Of a stretch of 64,000 bases of DNA, positions 34,652 through 43,434 are shown in pieces. Position 1 is the stretch's first letter; each line of letters opens with the position of its first letter. The position numbers and the translations under genes are program-made. Under the pieces are notes generated by a model. The model worked only from the letters and a program-made list of their open reading frames with translations, ran no database searches and was not told the origin of the DNA. The stretch comes from Promicromonospora sp. AC04 (GTDB lineage Bacteria > Actinomycetota > Actinomycetes > Actinomycetales > Cellulomonadaceae), in NCBI RefSeq assembly GCF_003058225.1, contig NZ_QBUG01000001.1:930001-994000 (forward strand), in the 5' to 3' direction.

Positions 34652-35911
34652 ATGAACGCCCACCATTCACCTGCCAGCGGTCCCGGCCGCGGCCGGGACC
34701 GCTGGCAGGACACCGCGAGCGCCGCCGGCCTGCTGGCCGACGACGGCACCGTCGCCGTCACGATCTTCGCCGAGATGTCGGCCCTGGCCGTTCGCACCGG
34801 TGCGATCAACCTCGGCCAGGGCTTCCCCGACGTCGACGGGCCCGAGTACGTCAAACAGGCGGCGATCCGGGCGATCGAGGAGGGCCGCAACCAGTACGCG
34901 CCCGGTGACGGCGTGCCGGAGCTGCGCCACGCGATCGCCGAGCACCAGAAGCGGCACTACGGGCTGGACGTCGATCCCGACACCGAGGTGCTGGTGACCA
35001 CCGGCGCCACCGAGGCGCTGACGGCCTCCGTCCTGGCGCTGACCCGAGCGGGCGACGAGGTGCTCACGCTCGAGCCGTTCTACGACTCGCACGCCGCCGC
35101 GATCGGCATGTCCGGCGCCACGCACGTCACCGCTCCCCTGGTCCCGGGGCCGGACGGCTTCCGGCTGGACGTCGAGGCGCTCCGGGCCGCGGCCTCGCCG
35201 CGCCTGCGGATGATCCTGCTGAACTCCCCGCACAACCCGACCGGTACGGTGCTCACGCGGGACGAGCTGGCGGCCGTCGCCGCCGTCGCCCGGGAGCGCG
35301 ACGCGATAGTCGTGACCGACGAGGTCTACGAGCACCTCACGTTCGGCGCGGAGCACATCCCGATCGCCACGCTGCCGGGGATGGCCGAGCGGACCCTGAC
35401 CGTCTCGTCGTCGGGCAAGACGTTCTCGTTCACGGGCTGGAAGGTGGGCTGGGTGCACGGGCCGGCCGACCTGGTCACGGCGGTGCGGACGGTCAAGCAG
35501 TTCCTCACGTACACGTCGGGCGCGCCGTTCCAGCCCGCCATCGCGCAGGCCCTGGCCGACGACGACACCCCGCGCGCCCTGGCCGCCTCCCTCGCCGACC
35601 GCAGGGACCTGCTGTGCGCCGGCCTGGAGGCCGCGGGCTTCGCGGTCACGCGCCCGGCCGGCACGTACTTCGTGATGGCCGACGCCTCGGCCCTGCTGGG
35701 CCCGCTCGGCCTGCGGGACGGCGTAGAGCTGTGCCGGCGGCTGCCCGAGCTGGCCGGCGTGGTGGCGATCCCGGCGTCGGCGTTCTGCCGCCCCGGTTCC
35801 CCGACGGCGCGGGCGCTGGCGGCACACGTACGGTTCACCTTCGTCAAGCGCGAGGAAGTCCTGCGCGAGGCGGCGACCCGCATGGCAGCTCTGACGATCC
35901 CGCCGAGCTAA
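34652..35911 (+). CDS. PLP-dependent aminotransferase, class I/II (methionine/kynurenine aminotransferase-like)
   Basis: A 419-residue fold-type I aminotransferase. INLGQGFPDVDGPEYV, the ATP-like TTGATEAL, NSPHNPTG and the PLP lysine in SSSGKTFSFTGWKVGW are clear, and the C-terminus has VRFTFVK. It resembles the YbdL/DapC/KAT group, which uses methionine, glutamine or N-succinyl-diaminopimelate with 2-oxo acids. The family normally begins near TIFAEMSAL; the first ~25 residues here, encoded over a perfect palindrome, are extra, so the real start may be later. The next gene is convergent and separated by a palindromic element. Confidence 0.88.
   Translation: MNAHHSPASGPGRGRDRWQDTASAAGLLADDGTVAVTIFAEMSALAVRTGAINLGQGFPDVDGPEYVKQAAIRAIEEGRNQYAPGDGVPELRHAIAEHQKRHYGLDVDPDTEVLVTTGATEALTASVLALTRAGDEVLTLEPFYDSHAAAIGMSGATHVTAPLVPGPDGFRLDVEALRAAASPRLRMILLNSPHNPTGTVLTRDELAAVAAVARERDAIVVTDEVYEHLTFGAEHIPIATLPGMAERTLTVSSSGKTFSFTGWKVGWVHGPADLVTAVRTVKQFLTYTSGAPFQPAIAQALADDDTPRALAASLADRRDLLCAGLEAAGFAVTRPAGTYFVMADASALLGPLGLRDGVELCRRLPELAGVVAIPASAFCRPGSPTARALAAHVRFTFVKREEVLREAATRMAALTIPPS
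34670..34709. repeat. Perfect 40-bp palindrome at the aminotransferase start
   Basis: Arms of 19 bp (34670-34688 and 34691-34709) with a self-complementary GC centre give 40 bases equal to their own complement. It begins 18 bases after the proposed start codon. In mRNA it would form a very stable hairpin, so it may control translation or mark a cruciform. Confidence 0.85.
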
Positions 35912-35918
35912 CGGTCCC

Positions 35919-35989
35919 CCTTGGTTGTGGGCGTGACCGTTGCAACCGCGCGCCCGATCTAGGCGCAACGATCGCGCCCACAACCAAGG
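35919..35989. repeat. Palindromic element, copy 1
   Basis: Arms of 25 bp (35919-35943 and 35965-35989) match at 23 positions around a 21-base loop. The element fills the gap between the aminotransferase stop (35911) and the LysE stop (35993), so it acts at least as a two-way terminator. Its arm sequence and much of the loop recur, in opposite orientation, at 53113-53173. Confidence 0.85.
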
Positions 35990-35992
35990 ACA

Positions 35993-36610
35993 TCAGCCAA
36001 GGAGCAGGGAGATCGCCACGGCCAGCATGATCAAGGCGATCAGGCCGTCCAGGACCCGCCACGCGCCCGGCCGCTGCAGCACGGGCGCGAGCAGCCGCGC
36101 GCCGTACCCGAGGGCGGCGAACCACGCGACGCTGGACACCATGGCCCCCGCGGTGAACCACCACCGCGTGTCGCCGTAGGTGGCGGCGACCGAGCCCTGC
36201 AGCATCACCGTGTCGAGGTACACGTGCGGGTTCAGCCAGGTGAGCGCCAGCGCGGTGAGGACCGCGGGCTTGAGGCGCCGGCCGGGGGCGTCCCCCAGGG
36301 CGCCGTCGTCGGCGGCGGCGAGCGTCGTGTCGCCCTTCACCGCCCGCCAGGCGGCCATGGCCCCGTACCCGAGCACGACGGCGGCGCCCAGCCAGCGCAC
36401 CACGACCACGGCGTCGGGCCACCGCTCGACGAGCGGCCCGAACCCGGCGGCGCCCGCCGCGTAGAGCACGACGTCGGAAGCCGCGCAGATCGCCGCGACC
36501 ACGCCCACGTGCTCGCGGCGCAGGCCTTGGCGCAGCACGAACGCGTTCTGGGCTCCGATGGCGACGATGAGCGAGAGGCCGAATCCGAGTCCGGCGAGGA
36601 GGGCGAGCAT
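35993..36610 (-). CDS. lysE: LysE-family amino acid exporter, copy 1
   Basis: A 205-residue LysE/ArgO-type exporter with about six hydrophobic segments. Family marks are GLSLIVAIGAQNAFVLRQGL near the start and LTWLNPHVYLDT in the middle. These proteins export lysine, arginine or related cations. ATG 36610 begins the standard start; a longer frame to 36652 is unlikely. It is divergent from the LysG-type regulator, the classical lysG-lysE layout, and closely resembles the second copy at 37731. Confidence 0.9.
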   Translation of the reverse strand: MLALLAGLGFGLSLIVAIGAQNAFVLRQGLRREHVGVVAAICAASDVVLYAAGAAGFGPLVERWPDAVVVVRWLGAAVVLGYGAMAAWRAVKGDTTLAAADDGALGDAPGRRLKPAVLTALALTWLNPHVYLDTVMLQGSVAATYGDTRWWFTAGAMVSSVAWFAALGYGARLLAPVLQRPGAWRVLDGLIALIMLAVAISLLLG

Positions 36611-36662
36611 GACGCCCACGCTAGGCAGCGGTTCGCCTGAAGACCAGTTCATGTTTCTCAGG

Positions 36663-36674
36663 CTGCGTAAGCAG
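36663..36674. promoter_or_regulatory. Possible LysG operator between lysE copy 1 and lysG
   Basis: CTGC-GTAA-GCAG (36663-36674) is a perfect palindrome in the 90-base divergent gap, 27 bases before the regulator start. A second look-alike, TTCTCAG against CTGAAG, surrounds it. Binding by the LysR-type regulator next door is inference. Confidence 0.4.
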
Positions 36675-36700
36675 AACTGAAGATGAGCCAGACTAGGGGC

Positions 36701-37633
36701 ATGCGATGGGACTCCCGCCAGCTCGAGGCACTGTCAGCCGTGGTCACCGAGGGCTCGTTCGACGCGGCGGCCCGGGTGCTGCACGTGACGCCGTCGGCCG
36801 TGAGCCAGCGCATCCGCGCACTGGAGAACGCGGCGGGCAGCGTGCTCGTGCGGCGCGCCCGGCCGGTGGTCGCCACGGCGTCGGGCCAGGCGCTACTGCG
36901 CCTCGCCCGGCAGACCGAGCTGCTCGGCGCGGAGGTCGCCGCGGAGCTGGGCGCGCACGACGCCGGCGACCGCGCGGGCGGGCTGGGAGCGGACGGCGGC
37001 GCGCCGGACACCTTCGTCACCGTGCCCCTGGCGGTCAGCGCGGACTCGCTCGGCACCTGGGTGCTGCAGGCCCTCGCCCAGGTCGACGGCGTCTGCTTCG
37101 ACCTGCATCGCGCCGACGACAGCCGCACCGCCGACCTGCTCCGCGAGGGCGTGGTCATGGCGGCGGTCACCTCGCAGACCGCCCAGGTGCAGGGCTGCCG
37201 CAGCACCCCGCTCGGGATCATGCGCTACCGCCCGGCGTGCACACGCGCGTTCGCGGAGCGCTGGTTCCCCCACGGCCCGACGCCGGACGCGCTCGCCGCC
37301 GCGCCCGTCGTCGTCTTCGACCGGACCGACGACCTGCAGGACATGTACCTGCGCGAGCGCGCACCGCGGGCCAGGCCGCCGCGGCACCACGTGCCGAGCA
37401 CCGTCGAGTACGAGGAGACCATCCGCCTCGGCCTGGGCTGGGGCATGCTGCTCGAGCGCCCCGCCATCGGCGGGCTCCACGAGGGCACCGGGGGTGGCAT
37501 CACGCTGCTGGAGCCCGACGCCGTCCTCGACATCCCGCTCCACCTGCAGCAGTGGAAGCTGCGGTCAGCGGTGCTGGACCGGGTAACGGCAGCCCTGCGA
37601 AAAGAAGCAACGCGCGAGCTGCTCCCGGCGTGA
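36701..37633 (+). CDS. lysG: LysG/ArgP-type LysR regulator
   Basis: A 310-residue LTTR of the ArgP/LysG branch. WDSRQLEALSAVVTEGSFDAAARVLHVTPSAVSQRIRALE is the DNA-binding start shared with C. glutamicum LysG and E. coli ArgP. It would sense basic amino acids and activate exporters. ATG 36701 was chosen because it begins the usual N-terminus; ATG 36683 is possible. It lies between two LysE exporters and can reach both. Confidence 0.9.
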   Translation: MRWDSRQLEALSAVVTEGSFDAAARVLHVTPSAVSQRIRALENAAGSVLVRRARPVVATASGQALLRLARQTELLGAEVAAELGAHDAGDRAGGLGADGGAPDTFVTVPLAVSADSLGTWVLQALAQVDGVCFDLHRADDSRTADLLREGVVMAAVTSQTAQVQGCRSTPLGIMRYRPACTRAFAERWFPHGPTPDALAAAPVVVFDRTDDLQDMYLRERAPRARPPRHHVPSTVEYEETIRLGLGWGMLLERPAIGGLHEGTGGGITLLEPDAVLDIPLHLQQWKLRSAVLDRVTAALRKEATRELLPA

Positions 37634-37730
37634 AATCTGGACTTTCCCCCATCATTAACCCTGTTCCAGGCCTACCGCACTTCCGAATCATGAACCGGAC
37701 ATCCCGCGTCCGACTTCCTACGGTTCAGAC

Positions 37731-38336
37731 ATGCTCTCAGCCCTCGCCGGCATGGCCTTCGGCCTGTCGCTCATCGTCGCCGTCGGAGCACAGAACATCT
37801 TCGTCCTCCGCCAGGGGCTGCGGCGGGAGCACGTGGGTCTCGTGGCGGGCATCTGCGCGGCCAGCGACTTCGTGCTCATCTCGGCCGGGGTCGGCGGGCT
37901 GGGCACCCTGATCCAGAGCGCGCCGTTCGTGGTCGAGCTGGCGCGCTGGGCGGGTGCCGTCGTCGTGCTGGTCTACGGCGGCATGGCCGCGCGCCGCGCG
38001 TGGCATGGCCAGCAGATGGTCATGGGCCGCCACAGCATGACCACCCGGACCGTGGGCGCCGCCGCCGTCACCACCCTCGCCCTTACCTGGCTGAACCCCC
38101 ACGTCTACCTCGACACCGTGGTGCTCGTGGGCGGCCTGGCCGCCACGCACGGCGACGACCGGTGGTGGTTCGGGCTCGGCGCCTGCCTCGCCAGCACCGC
38201 GTGGTTCGTCGCGCTCGGCTACGGGGCGCGCTACCTCGCGCCGGTGCTGGAGAAGCCCGGCGCGTGGCGCGTCCTGGACGGCGTCGTCGCCGCGACGATG
38301 CTGGTCGTGGCGGTATCGCTGCTCGTCGGCGCCTGA
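37731..38336 (+). CDS. lysE: LysE-family amino acid exporter, copy 2
   Basis: A 201-residue exporter closely related to copy 1: GLSLIVAVGAQNIFVLRQGL and LTWLNPHVYLDT are nearly the same, and the end VLDGVVAATMLVVAVSLLV aligns without gaps. Differences cluster in the central loop (residues ~85-105), so specificity may differ. It follows the regulator gene by 97 bases on the same strand. The two copies point away from each other around lysG, an inverted duplication. Confidence 0.9.
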   Translation: MLSALAGMAFGLSLIVAVGAQNIFVLRQGLRREHVGLVAGICAASDFVLISAGVGGLGTLIQSAPFVVELARWAGAVVVLVYGGMAARRAWHGQQMVMGRHSMTTRTVGAAAVTTLALTWLNPHVYLDTVVLVGGLAATHGDDRWWFGLGACLASTAWFVALGYGARYLAPVLEKPGAWRVLDGVVAATMLVVAVSLLVGA

Positions 38337-38343
38337 TCCCCCG

Positions 38344-39786
38344 TCAGGCGCAGACGCCGTCGAGCAGCACCTCCGGGCTCGGGCTCGGCTTCGGCGTGGC
38401 CGGCTCCTCGGCGGTACCGCCGTCGGCCCCGCCGGTCTCGCCCGTCGTGGTGTCCCCGGTGTCCGCCGTGTCGCCGGTGTCTCCCGTATCCGTGCCGGTG
38501 TCGCCGCCGGTCTCTTCGCCGGTGTCGGCGGAGCCGCCCTCGGCCGCACCGCTCGCGCTCGGCGAGCTCGACGGCTCCGCCTCGGGCAGCACCACGCTGT
38601 CCGGCGGGGTGTCCGCGGCGAGGCGGGCGAAGATCTCACTGGCCTCCGGAAGGTAGCCCAGGCCACCCACGCCGCCCTCGGTGGTGTCGTACACCGGGAC
38701 CTCGGTCATGATGATGTTGCGCTTCTCGATCTCCCGCAGCGACCACGCGAGGCCCGCTACGCTGCCCGGGTTGGCGATTGCCGGGTCGGCACTCAGGGAA
38801 CCGAGCGCCGCGTTGATCAGGCGGAAGGTCTTGGTCGGATCGGCGAGCGTCTCGGCGGACAGGATCTGCCGCAACGTGGCGTTGATGAACGCCTGCTGCC
38901 GCGCGATACGCGTCAGGTCGCTGCCCATCTCGAGCCCCATGCCGGTGCCCTTGCGTACGCGGAGGAACTGGATGGCGGTCTTGCCGTCGAGCCTGTTCTC
39001 GCCCGCTTCCAGATCGATGCGGGCTGACCTCGGGTCGCCGTGCAGCGCCTCGGGCAGGCACATCTTCACGCCGCCGATCGCGTCGACGACGTCGATCACG
39101 CCGTTCATCTTGACGACCGCGTGGTTGGAGATGGTGACGCCGGTCAGGGCGTTGACCGTGTTGATGGTGCACGCGGCGGCGTACTTGAGATCCGTGCCGC
39201 CGCTCCCGGTGCTGAAGGATGCGTTGAACTTGTCCCGGTAGGGCTGGGACTGGCTACCGTCCGGGAGCTGGCAGGACGGGATGTCCACGAAGGCGTCGCG
39301 CGGCAGCGAGACGATCTCGATCCATTCCCGGTCCGCCGAGATGTGTACCAGCATCGTGGTGTCCGACCGCATGCCGCTGACGGTGCCGCCGATGTCGGCG
39401 TTGCTGCCGTCGCGGATGTCCGTGCCCATCAGGAGCAGGTTGACCGGCGCGTCCTTGAACGGGTCGGTCGGGTCCTTCGGCTCGACCTGCTCGGTCACCA
39501 GGCCGTCCAGATCCTGGACCTCGATCTGCGAGATGGCGTTGTGGTACGCCGTCGCGGCCGCCGCGGAGCCGAACGCCATCGCCCCGACCACACCCATGGT
39601 CACCCCGCGGAACGCCAGCATCTTCCGCCAGCTACGCACGTGGCGGGGCTGGCGTTCGCCCGATCGCGCGTGTCGGGGAACCCCTTGAATTACCTCGCCG
39701 ACAGGTCGGACCGCCGTCCAGAAATCACTCGCCACGCCTTGGAGAGTAGGGCCTCGGTGCAACATTCGTGTAAATAAAGCCCGCAT
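38344..39786 (-). CDS. LytR-CpsA-Psr (LCP) family cell-wall ligase
   Basis: An LCP protein of up to ~480 residues. A transmembrane helix near residue 60-80 (GVTMGVVGAMAFGSAAAATA) precedes the LCP domain with MRSDTTMLVHIS, SLPRDAFVDIP, LDGKTAIQFLRVRKG and DLTRIARQQAF, which hold the polyprenyl-phosphate-binding arginines and the acidic metal site. LCP enzymes attach teichoic acid or arabinogalactan-like polymers to peptidoglycan. The C-terminal tail is low-complexity, rich in T, D and G, and ends in GVCA. The start is uncertain; ATG 39786 is the longest form not overlapping the upstream gene, and later GTG codons are possible. Confidence 0.88.
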   Translation of the reverse strand: MRALFTRMLHRGPTLQGVASDFWTAVRPVGEVIQGVPRHARSGERQPRHVRSWRKMLAFRGVTMGVVGAMAFGSAAAATAYHNAISQIEVQDLDGLVTEQVEPKDPTDPFKDAPVNLLLMGTDIRDGSNADIGGTVSGMRSDTTMLVHISADREWIEIVSLPRDAFVDIPSCQLPDGSQSQPYRDKFNASFSTGSGGTDLKYAAACTINTVNALTGVTISNHAVVKMNGVIDVVDAIGGVKMCLPEALHGDPRSARIDLEAGENRLDGKTAIQFLRVRKGTGMGLEMGSDLTRIARQQAFINATLRQILSAETLADPTKTFRLINAALGSLSADPAIANPGSVAGLAWSLREIEKRNIIMTEVPVYDTTEGGVGGLGYLPEASEIFARLAADTPPDSVVLPEAEPSSSPSASGAAEGGSADTGEETGGDTGTDTGDTGDTADTGDTTTGETGGADGGTAEEPATPKPSPSPEVLLDGVCA

Positions 39787-39829
39787 CTCCCAGGCCGTGT
39801 CCAGCCCACGCCTCGGGTCGGCCCGGGGT

Positions 39830-41068
39830 TCAGTTCGCGCAGACGCCCGGCAGCAGCGAGGGCGACGGCGACGGGCTGGCGCCGTCCGACGGCGTCTCCC
39901 CGCCCTCCTCGCCGGCTCCCGCGCCCGTGCCCTGGCCCGAGGCACCGCCTGAGGGCTCCCCCGATTCCCCGCCGGCACTCCCCGTGGCGGACGGCGCCGG
40001 CGTCTCGTGCCCGGGCGGCGGCTCGTCGGCAGCGATGCGCTCCCAGATCGCCGTGGCGTCCTCGGTCCAGACCACGCGGTTGGGGTCGCTCGGCGCGGCC
40101 ACCACGGGCAGCTCGGTGAACACGATCTGGGCCGGGTCGATGTCCCGGATGCTGAAGGCGAGGCCCGCGAGCGCCGCCGGGTCGGCCAGGCCGGGGTCCG
40201 CGGAGATGGCGCGCAGCACCGCCTGGATGGTGCGGTACAGCCGCGGTGAGTTCGTCACGACGTTCTGGTCCAGGACCTGGCGCACCAGTGCGTCGACGAA
40301 CGCCTGCTGGCGCTCGATCCGCGTGAGGTCGCTGCCCTGTTCGAGGCCCAGGCCCGTGCCGTGCCGGGCCCTGAGAAAGCCGATCGCCTGGCGCCCGTCG
40401 AGGGTCTGCTCGCCGGCGGGCAGCTCGAACTTGCCGTACGCCGGGTTCTGCACGAGCGGCTCGGGCAGGCACATGCGCACCCCGCCGAGCGCTTCGACGA
40501 CCTCGACCACGCCGTCCATCTTCACGACCATGTGGTTGGTGACTGGGACGTCGGTGAGGATCTGCACCGTCGAGATCGTGCAGGCGGCGGCGTACGTGAG
40601 GTCCTCCTCCGCGCCGCCGCCGATCGTGAACGCGCTGTTGAACATGCCGTAGGTGGCGCCGGACTCGCCGCCGTCGGGCAGCTCGCACGACGGGATGTCG
40701 ACCAGCGAGTCGCGCGGGACGGAGACCACCTCGATGCGGGACCGGTCGCCTGAGATGTGCACCAGCATCGTGGTGTCCGACCGCATGCCGCCGTCGCCCG
40801 CGCCCGCGATCTCGGTGTTCTCACCGCCGCGCAGGTCGGTTCCCATGATGAGGATGTTGAGGCTGCGGCCGGTGAACGGGTCGTCGGGGTCCGGCGTCGC
40901 CACCGACCCCTTGACCAAGCCGGACACGTCGCTCACGCCGATCTGCTGCTTCAGGTCGAGGTACGCGGCGGCTCCACCGGCGGCCACGAAGGCGAGTGCG
41001 CCGACGACAAGAAGCGTCGCGGCACGCGCGACGCGATGACTGCGCTGAGTACGGCTGTGCCGGGCCAC
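39830..41068 (-). CDS. LytR-CpsA-Psr family cell-wall ligase
   Basis: A 412-residue LCP protein, a paralogue of the next gene. After a short basic tail and one transmembrane segment (LLVVGALAFVAAGGAAAY), the LCP domain has MRSDTTMLVHIS, SVPRDSLVDIP, LDGRQAIGFLRARHG and DLTRIERQQAF. The tail is a Ser/Gly/Pro-rich linker ending in GVCAN. It would act outside the membrane, joining wall polymers to peptidoglycan. Its close neighbour downstream suggests the two are made together. Confidence 0.9.
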   Translation of the reverse strand: MARHSRTQRSHRVARAATLLVVGALAFVAAGGAAAYLDLKQQIGVSDVSGLVKGSVATPDPDDPFTGRSLNILIMGTDLRGGENTEIAGAGDGGMRSDTTMLVHISGDRSRIEVVSVPRDSLVDIPSCELPDGGESGATYGMFNSAFTIGGGAEEDLTYAAACTISTVQILTDVPVTNHMVVKMDGVVEVVEALGGVRMCLPEPLVQNPAYGKFELPAGEQTLDGRQAIGFLRARHGTGLGLEQGSDLTRIERQQAFVDALVRQVLDQNVVTNSPRLYRTIQAVLRAISADPGLADPAALAGLAFSIRDIDPAQIVFTELPVVAAPSDPNRVVWTEDATAIWERIAADEPPPGHETPAPSATGSAGGESGEPSGGASGQGTGAGAGEEGGETPSDGASPSPSPSLLPGVCAN

Positions 41069-41118
41069 CTTCGGAGCATAGGCAGGTAGCCCGGCACAAG
41101 GCCTGTTAAGTGGGCAGG

Positions 41119-43359
41119 TCAGCCCACTGCGGCGGCACCCAGGTCCGGGTTGTCCGTAAAGAAGCCGTCCAGGCCGGCCGCCAGGAAGACGCTGATCTCG
41201 CCCACGAGGTCACCGATCCCGTTCGGGTCGGCGGACGAGCGGAACTCGGTCGGCATGAACTGGTTCTCCCGGCGGAACGTCCAGGTGTGCACCTCGAGGC
41301 CCGCGCGGTGCGCATCGCGGATCACGCTGCTCGGCGCGGCGAGCGTGCCGTCGGCGTTGCGCGGGATCAGCACGTTCTTCTCCGCGCCGATGCCGTCCGC
41401 GTAGGTGGCGACCTCACGCAGCCCCTGCCGGGTGACCAGGTCCGCGTAGGTGCGCGGGTCGCCGTCGGCCACGAAGTCGTAGGGCGCACCGCTGCTGCTC
41501 ACGAGCTGGCCGAGCGGTACGTCGGTGAGCTCGTCGAGGTCCTGCAGGTTGCCCACCTCGAAGGACTGCACGATCACGGGGGCGTCCGCGTGGTCGAAGC
41601 CGTTGCGGCGCAGCTCGCGCACGAGCGGCTCCTCCAGGGACAGGCCCACGGAGTCGAAGTAGGTCGGGTGCTTGGTCTCCGGGTAGACGCCGACGGGCGC
41701 GCCGTCGCAGGTGCGGCTGTTCCGGGCCAGGTCGAGGACCTCGTCGAGCGTCGGGATCAGATAGAGCCCGTCGAACGGGGTGTTCTGGGGCCGGACCTGC
41801 GGCAGACGCTCCTTGGCGCGCAGGGTGCGCAGCTCGGCGAGCGTGAAGTCCTCGGTGAACCAGCCGGTGATCTGGACGCCGTCGATCGTCTTGGTGGTGC
41901 GGCGGCCGGCGAACTCGGGGTGGGCGGCGACGTCGGTCGTGCCGCTGATCTCGTTCTCGTGCCGGGCGACCAGCACGCCGTCCTTCGTGGACACCACGTC
42001 TGGCTCGATGTAGTCCGCGCACTGGTTGATGGCGGTCTCGTACGAGGCGAGCGTGTGCTCCGGCCGGTAGCCGGACGCCCCGCGGTGCCCGACGACGGTG
42101 ACGCCGTCGTCGACCACGCGCTCCTTCTTGAGGTCCACCAGGGCCATCTCGGTGTCGTCCGGGGTGCCAGTGGTCCGCGCGTCGTTGCCAGGGTAGTTGT
42201 TGTCGTTGCCGATCAGCAGCGTGTTCCTGTCGACGAACAGAACGGTCTCGAAGGACTGCACGGGGAGCGCGAACGTGTCGCCGAGCCCGTAGCCCTCCCC
42301 CGCGTCGATGCCGCGCGGGTTCTCGATCCGCAGGGCGTCCACGACGAGCTCCTTGCGGACGTAGCCGTCGCGGTCCGTGCGGTCGAGGTCGATCTCGTAC
42401 ACGCGCTTGGTGACCGACTGGTCGCCCTCGAAGTCGTCGCGCTCGATGAGCAGCATCGAGTCGCGGCCGGTGGAGAACGCGTCGCCGATGACGTCGGCCT
42501 CCTGGTCCGTCTGGTACGCCCAGCGCTTGCCGGTGTACTCGCCGCGACGTGTGTCGAACTGGTAGATCCAGCGGCGGCGGGCGTCGGCGTCGTCCGCCAG
42601 CTTGCCCTCGACGACCGGGTAGAGGTAGCGCCCGCTGCCCGCCAAGGCCTCGAAGCCGCGGCTGCTGCCGACGTTGGGCGTCTCGCCGGGCTCCAGGTAC
42701 GGGTTGCCGGGCGACTTGCCGTCCGGGAACTCGTACGGGGCCTCCAGCAGCGTGCCGTCGGCGTCGAAGTGCAGCAGGAACGGGCCGAACTCCTCGCCCA
42801 CCCACAGCGTGCCGTCGGCTGCACGGACGAGGGACTCGATGTCGAAGTCGGCGCCCGTGAGGAGCCGCTCGTCGGTGTCCTCGTTGACGATGTCGAAGTC
42901 GAGCACGTCGTTGCGGTCGTTGTACTCGATGAAGTCGAGGACCTTGATCTCGCCCGAGCCCCTCTTGCCGGTGTCCCACTGGGGGCGCACCAGGTAGTTG
43001 CGCAGGAGGAAGTCGGCGGAGTTGCCCTTCGCCCCGAAGCCGTTGTCCGGCTGGGCCCAGAAGGTCCCGTCGTGGTTGTCGACCATCGCGGAGAAGCCGG
43101 GGATCACCTGGCCGTCCCAGGGTCCCTGCCGCCCGTTGGCGGGGCTGGCGGCGGCGCCCGACGGCGGGCCTTCGGCCAGGTAGTCGGCTGACAGCGTGGC
43201 GCGGCCGGCCAGCGTGGCGGCGAGGTGGGTGGCGCCGTGGTGCTCAGGCCCCGAGCCCTGCTGGGGCCGGGCGACGGCGACGGCCGCGGGAAGCAGCAGC
43301 GACGCTGCTGCCGCGGCGGCCAGCACGCGCGTGGCGCGGGTACGCATGGGTGTGCTCAT
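41119..43359 (-). CDS. Secreted fusion: phytase-like esterase domain plus glycerophosphodiester phosphodiesterase
   Basis: A 746-residue exported protein with a Sec signal (~residues 1-30). Residues ~55-415 match the esterase-like activity of phytase family (GQVIPGFSAMVDNHDGTFWAQPDNGFG; SFETVLFVDRNTLLIGNDNNYP). Residues ~420-740 are a GDPD barrel, with the catalytic HRGASGYRPEHT near residue 425 and YIEPDVV. Known GDPDs release alcohols and glycerol-3-phosphate from phospholipid head groups or teichoic acids. The combined protein probably frees phosphate from wall or environmental phosphodiesters. A PHO-box-like repeat lies just upstream. Confidence 0.9.
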   Translation of the reverse strand: MSTPMRTRATRVLAAAAAASLLLPAAVAVARPQQGSGPEHHGATHLAATLAGRATLSADYLAEGPPSGAAASPANGRQGPWDGQVIPGFSAMVDNHDGTFWAQPDNGFGAKGNSADFLLRNYLVRPQWDTGKRGSGEIKVLDFIEYNDRNDVLDFDIVNEDTDERLLTGADFDIESLVRAADGTLWVGEEFGPFLLHFDADGTLLEAPYEFPDGKSPGNPYLEPGETPNVGSSRGFEALAGSGRYLYPVVEGKLADDADARRRWIYQFDTRRGEYTGKRWAYQTDQEADVIGDAFSTGRDSMLLIERDDFEGDQSVTKRVYEIDLDRTDRDGYVRKELVVDALRIENPRGIDAGEGYGLGDTFALPVQSFETVLFVDRNTLLIGNDNNYPGNDARTTGTPDDTEMALVDLKKERVVDDGVTVVGHRGASGYRPEHTLASYETAINQCADYIEPDVVSTKDGVLVARHENEISGTTDVAAHPEFAGRRTTKTIDGVQITGWFTEDFTLAELRTLRAKERLPQVRPQNTPFDGLYLIPTLDEVLDLARNSRTCDGAPVGVYPETKHPTYFDSVGLSLEEPLVRELRRNGFDHADAPVIVQSFEVGNLQDLDELTDVPLGQLVSSSGAPYDFVADGDPRTYADLVTRQGLREVATYADGIGAEKNVLIPRNADGTLAAPSSVIRDAHRAGLEVHTWTFRRENQFMPTEFRSSADPNGIGDLVGEISVFLAAGLDGFFTDNPDLGAAAVG

Positions 43360-43392
43360 GCGGGCGAGCCAAGTCGGCGCAGCGGAAATCCC

Positions 43393-43421
43393 GGTGAATC
43401 CGGCACTACCGCCAGGTGAAC
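43393..43421 (-). promoter_or_regulatory. PHO-box-like direct repeats before the GDPD gene
   Basis: On the minus strand GTTCACC (complement of 43415-43421) and ATTCACC (complement of 43393-43399) are exactly 22 bp apart, two turns of the 11-bp direct-repeat unit bound by actinobacterial PhoP. The middle unit is poorly conserved. The repeat ends 34 bases before the start codon at 43359. Confidence 0.5.
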
Positions 43422-43434
43422 TCTCAGACCGGTC

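Noticed and set aside
41110-43191. Plus-strand 693-codon open frame across the GDPD gene
   Set aside because: It lies antisense to a recognisable two-domain enzyme and gives a low-complexity V/L/A/G/R product with no domain.
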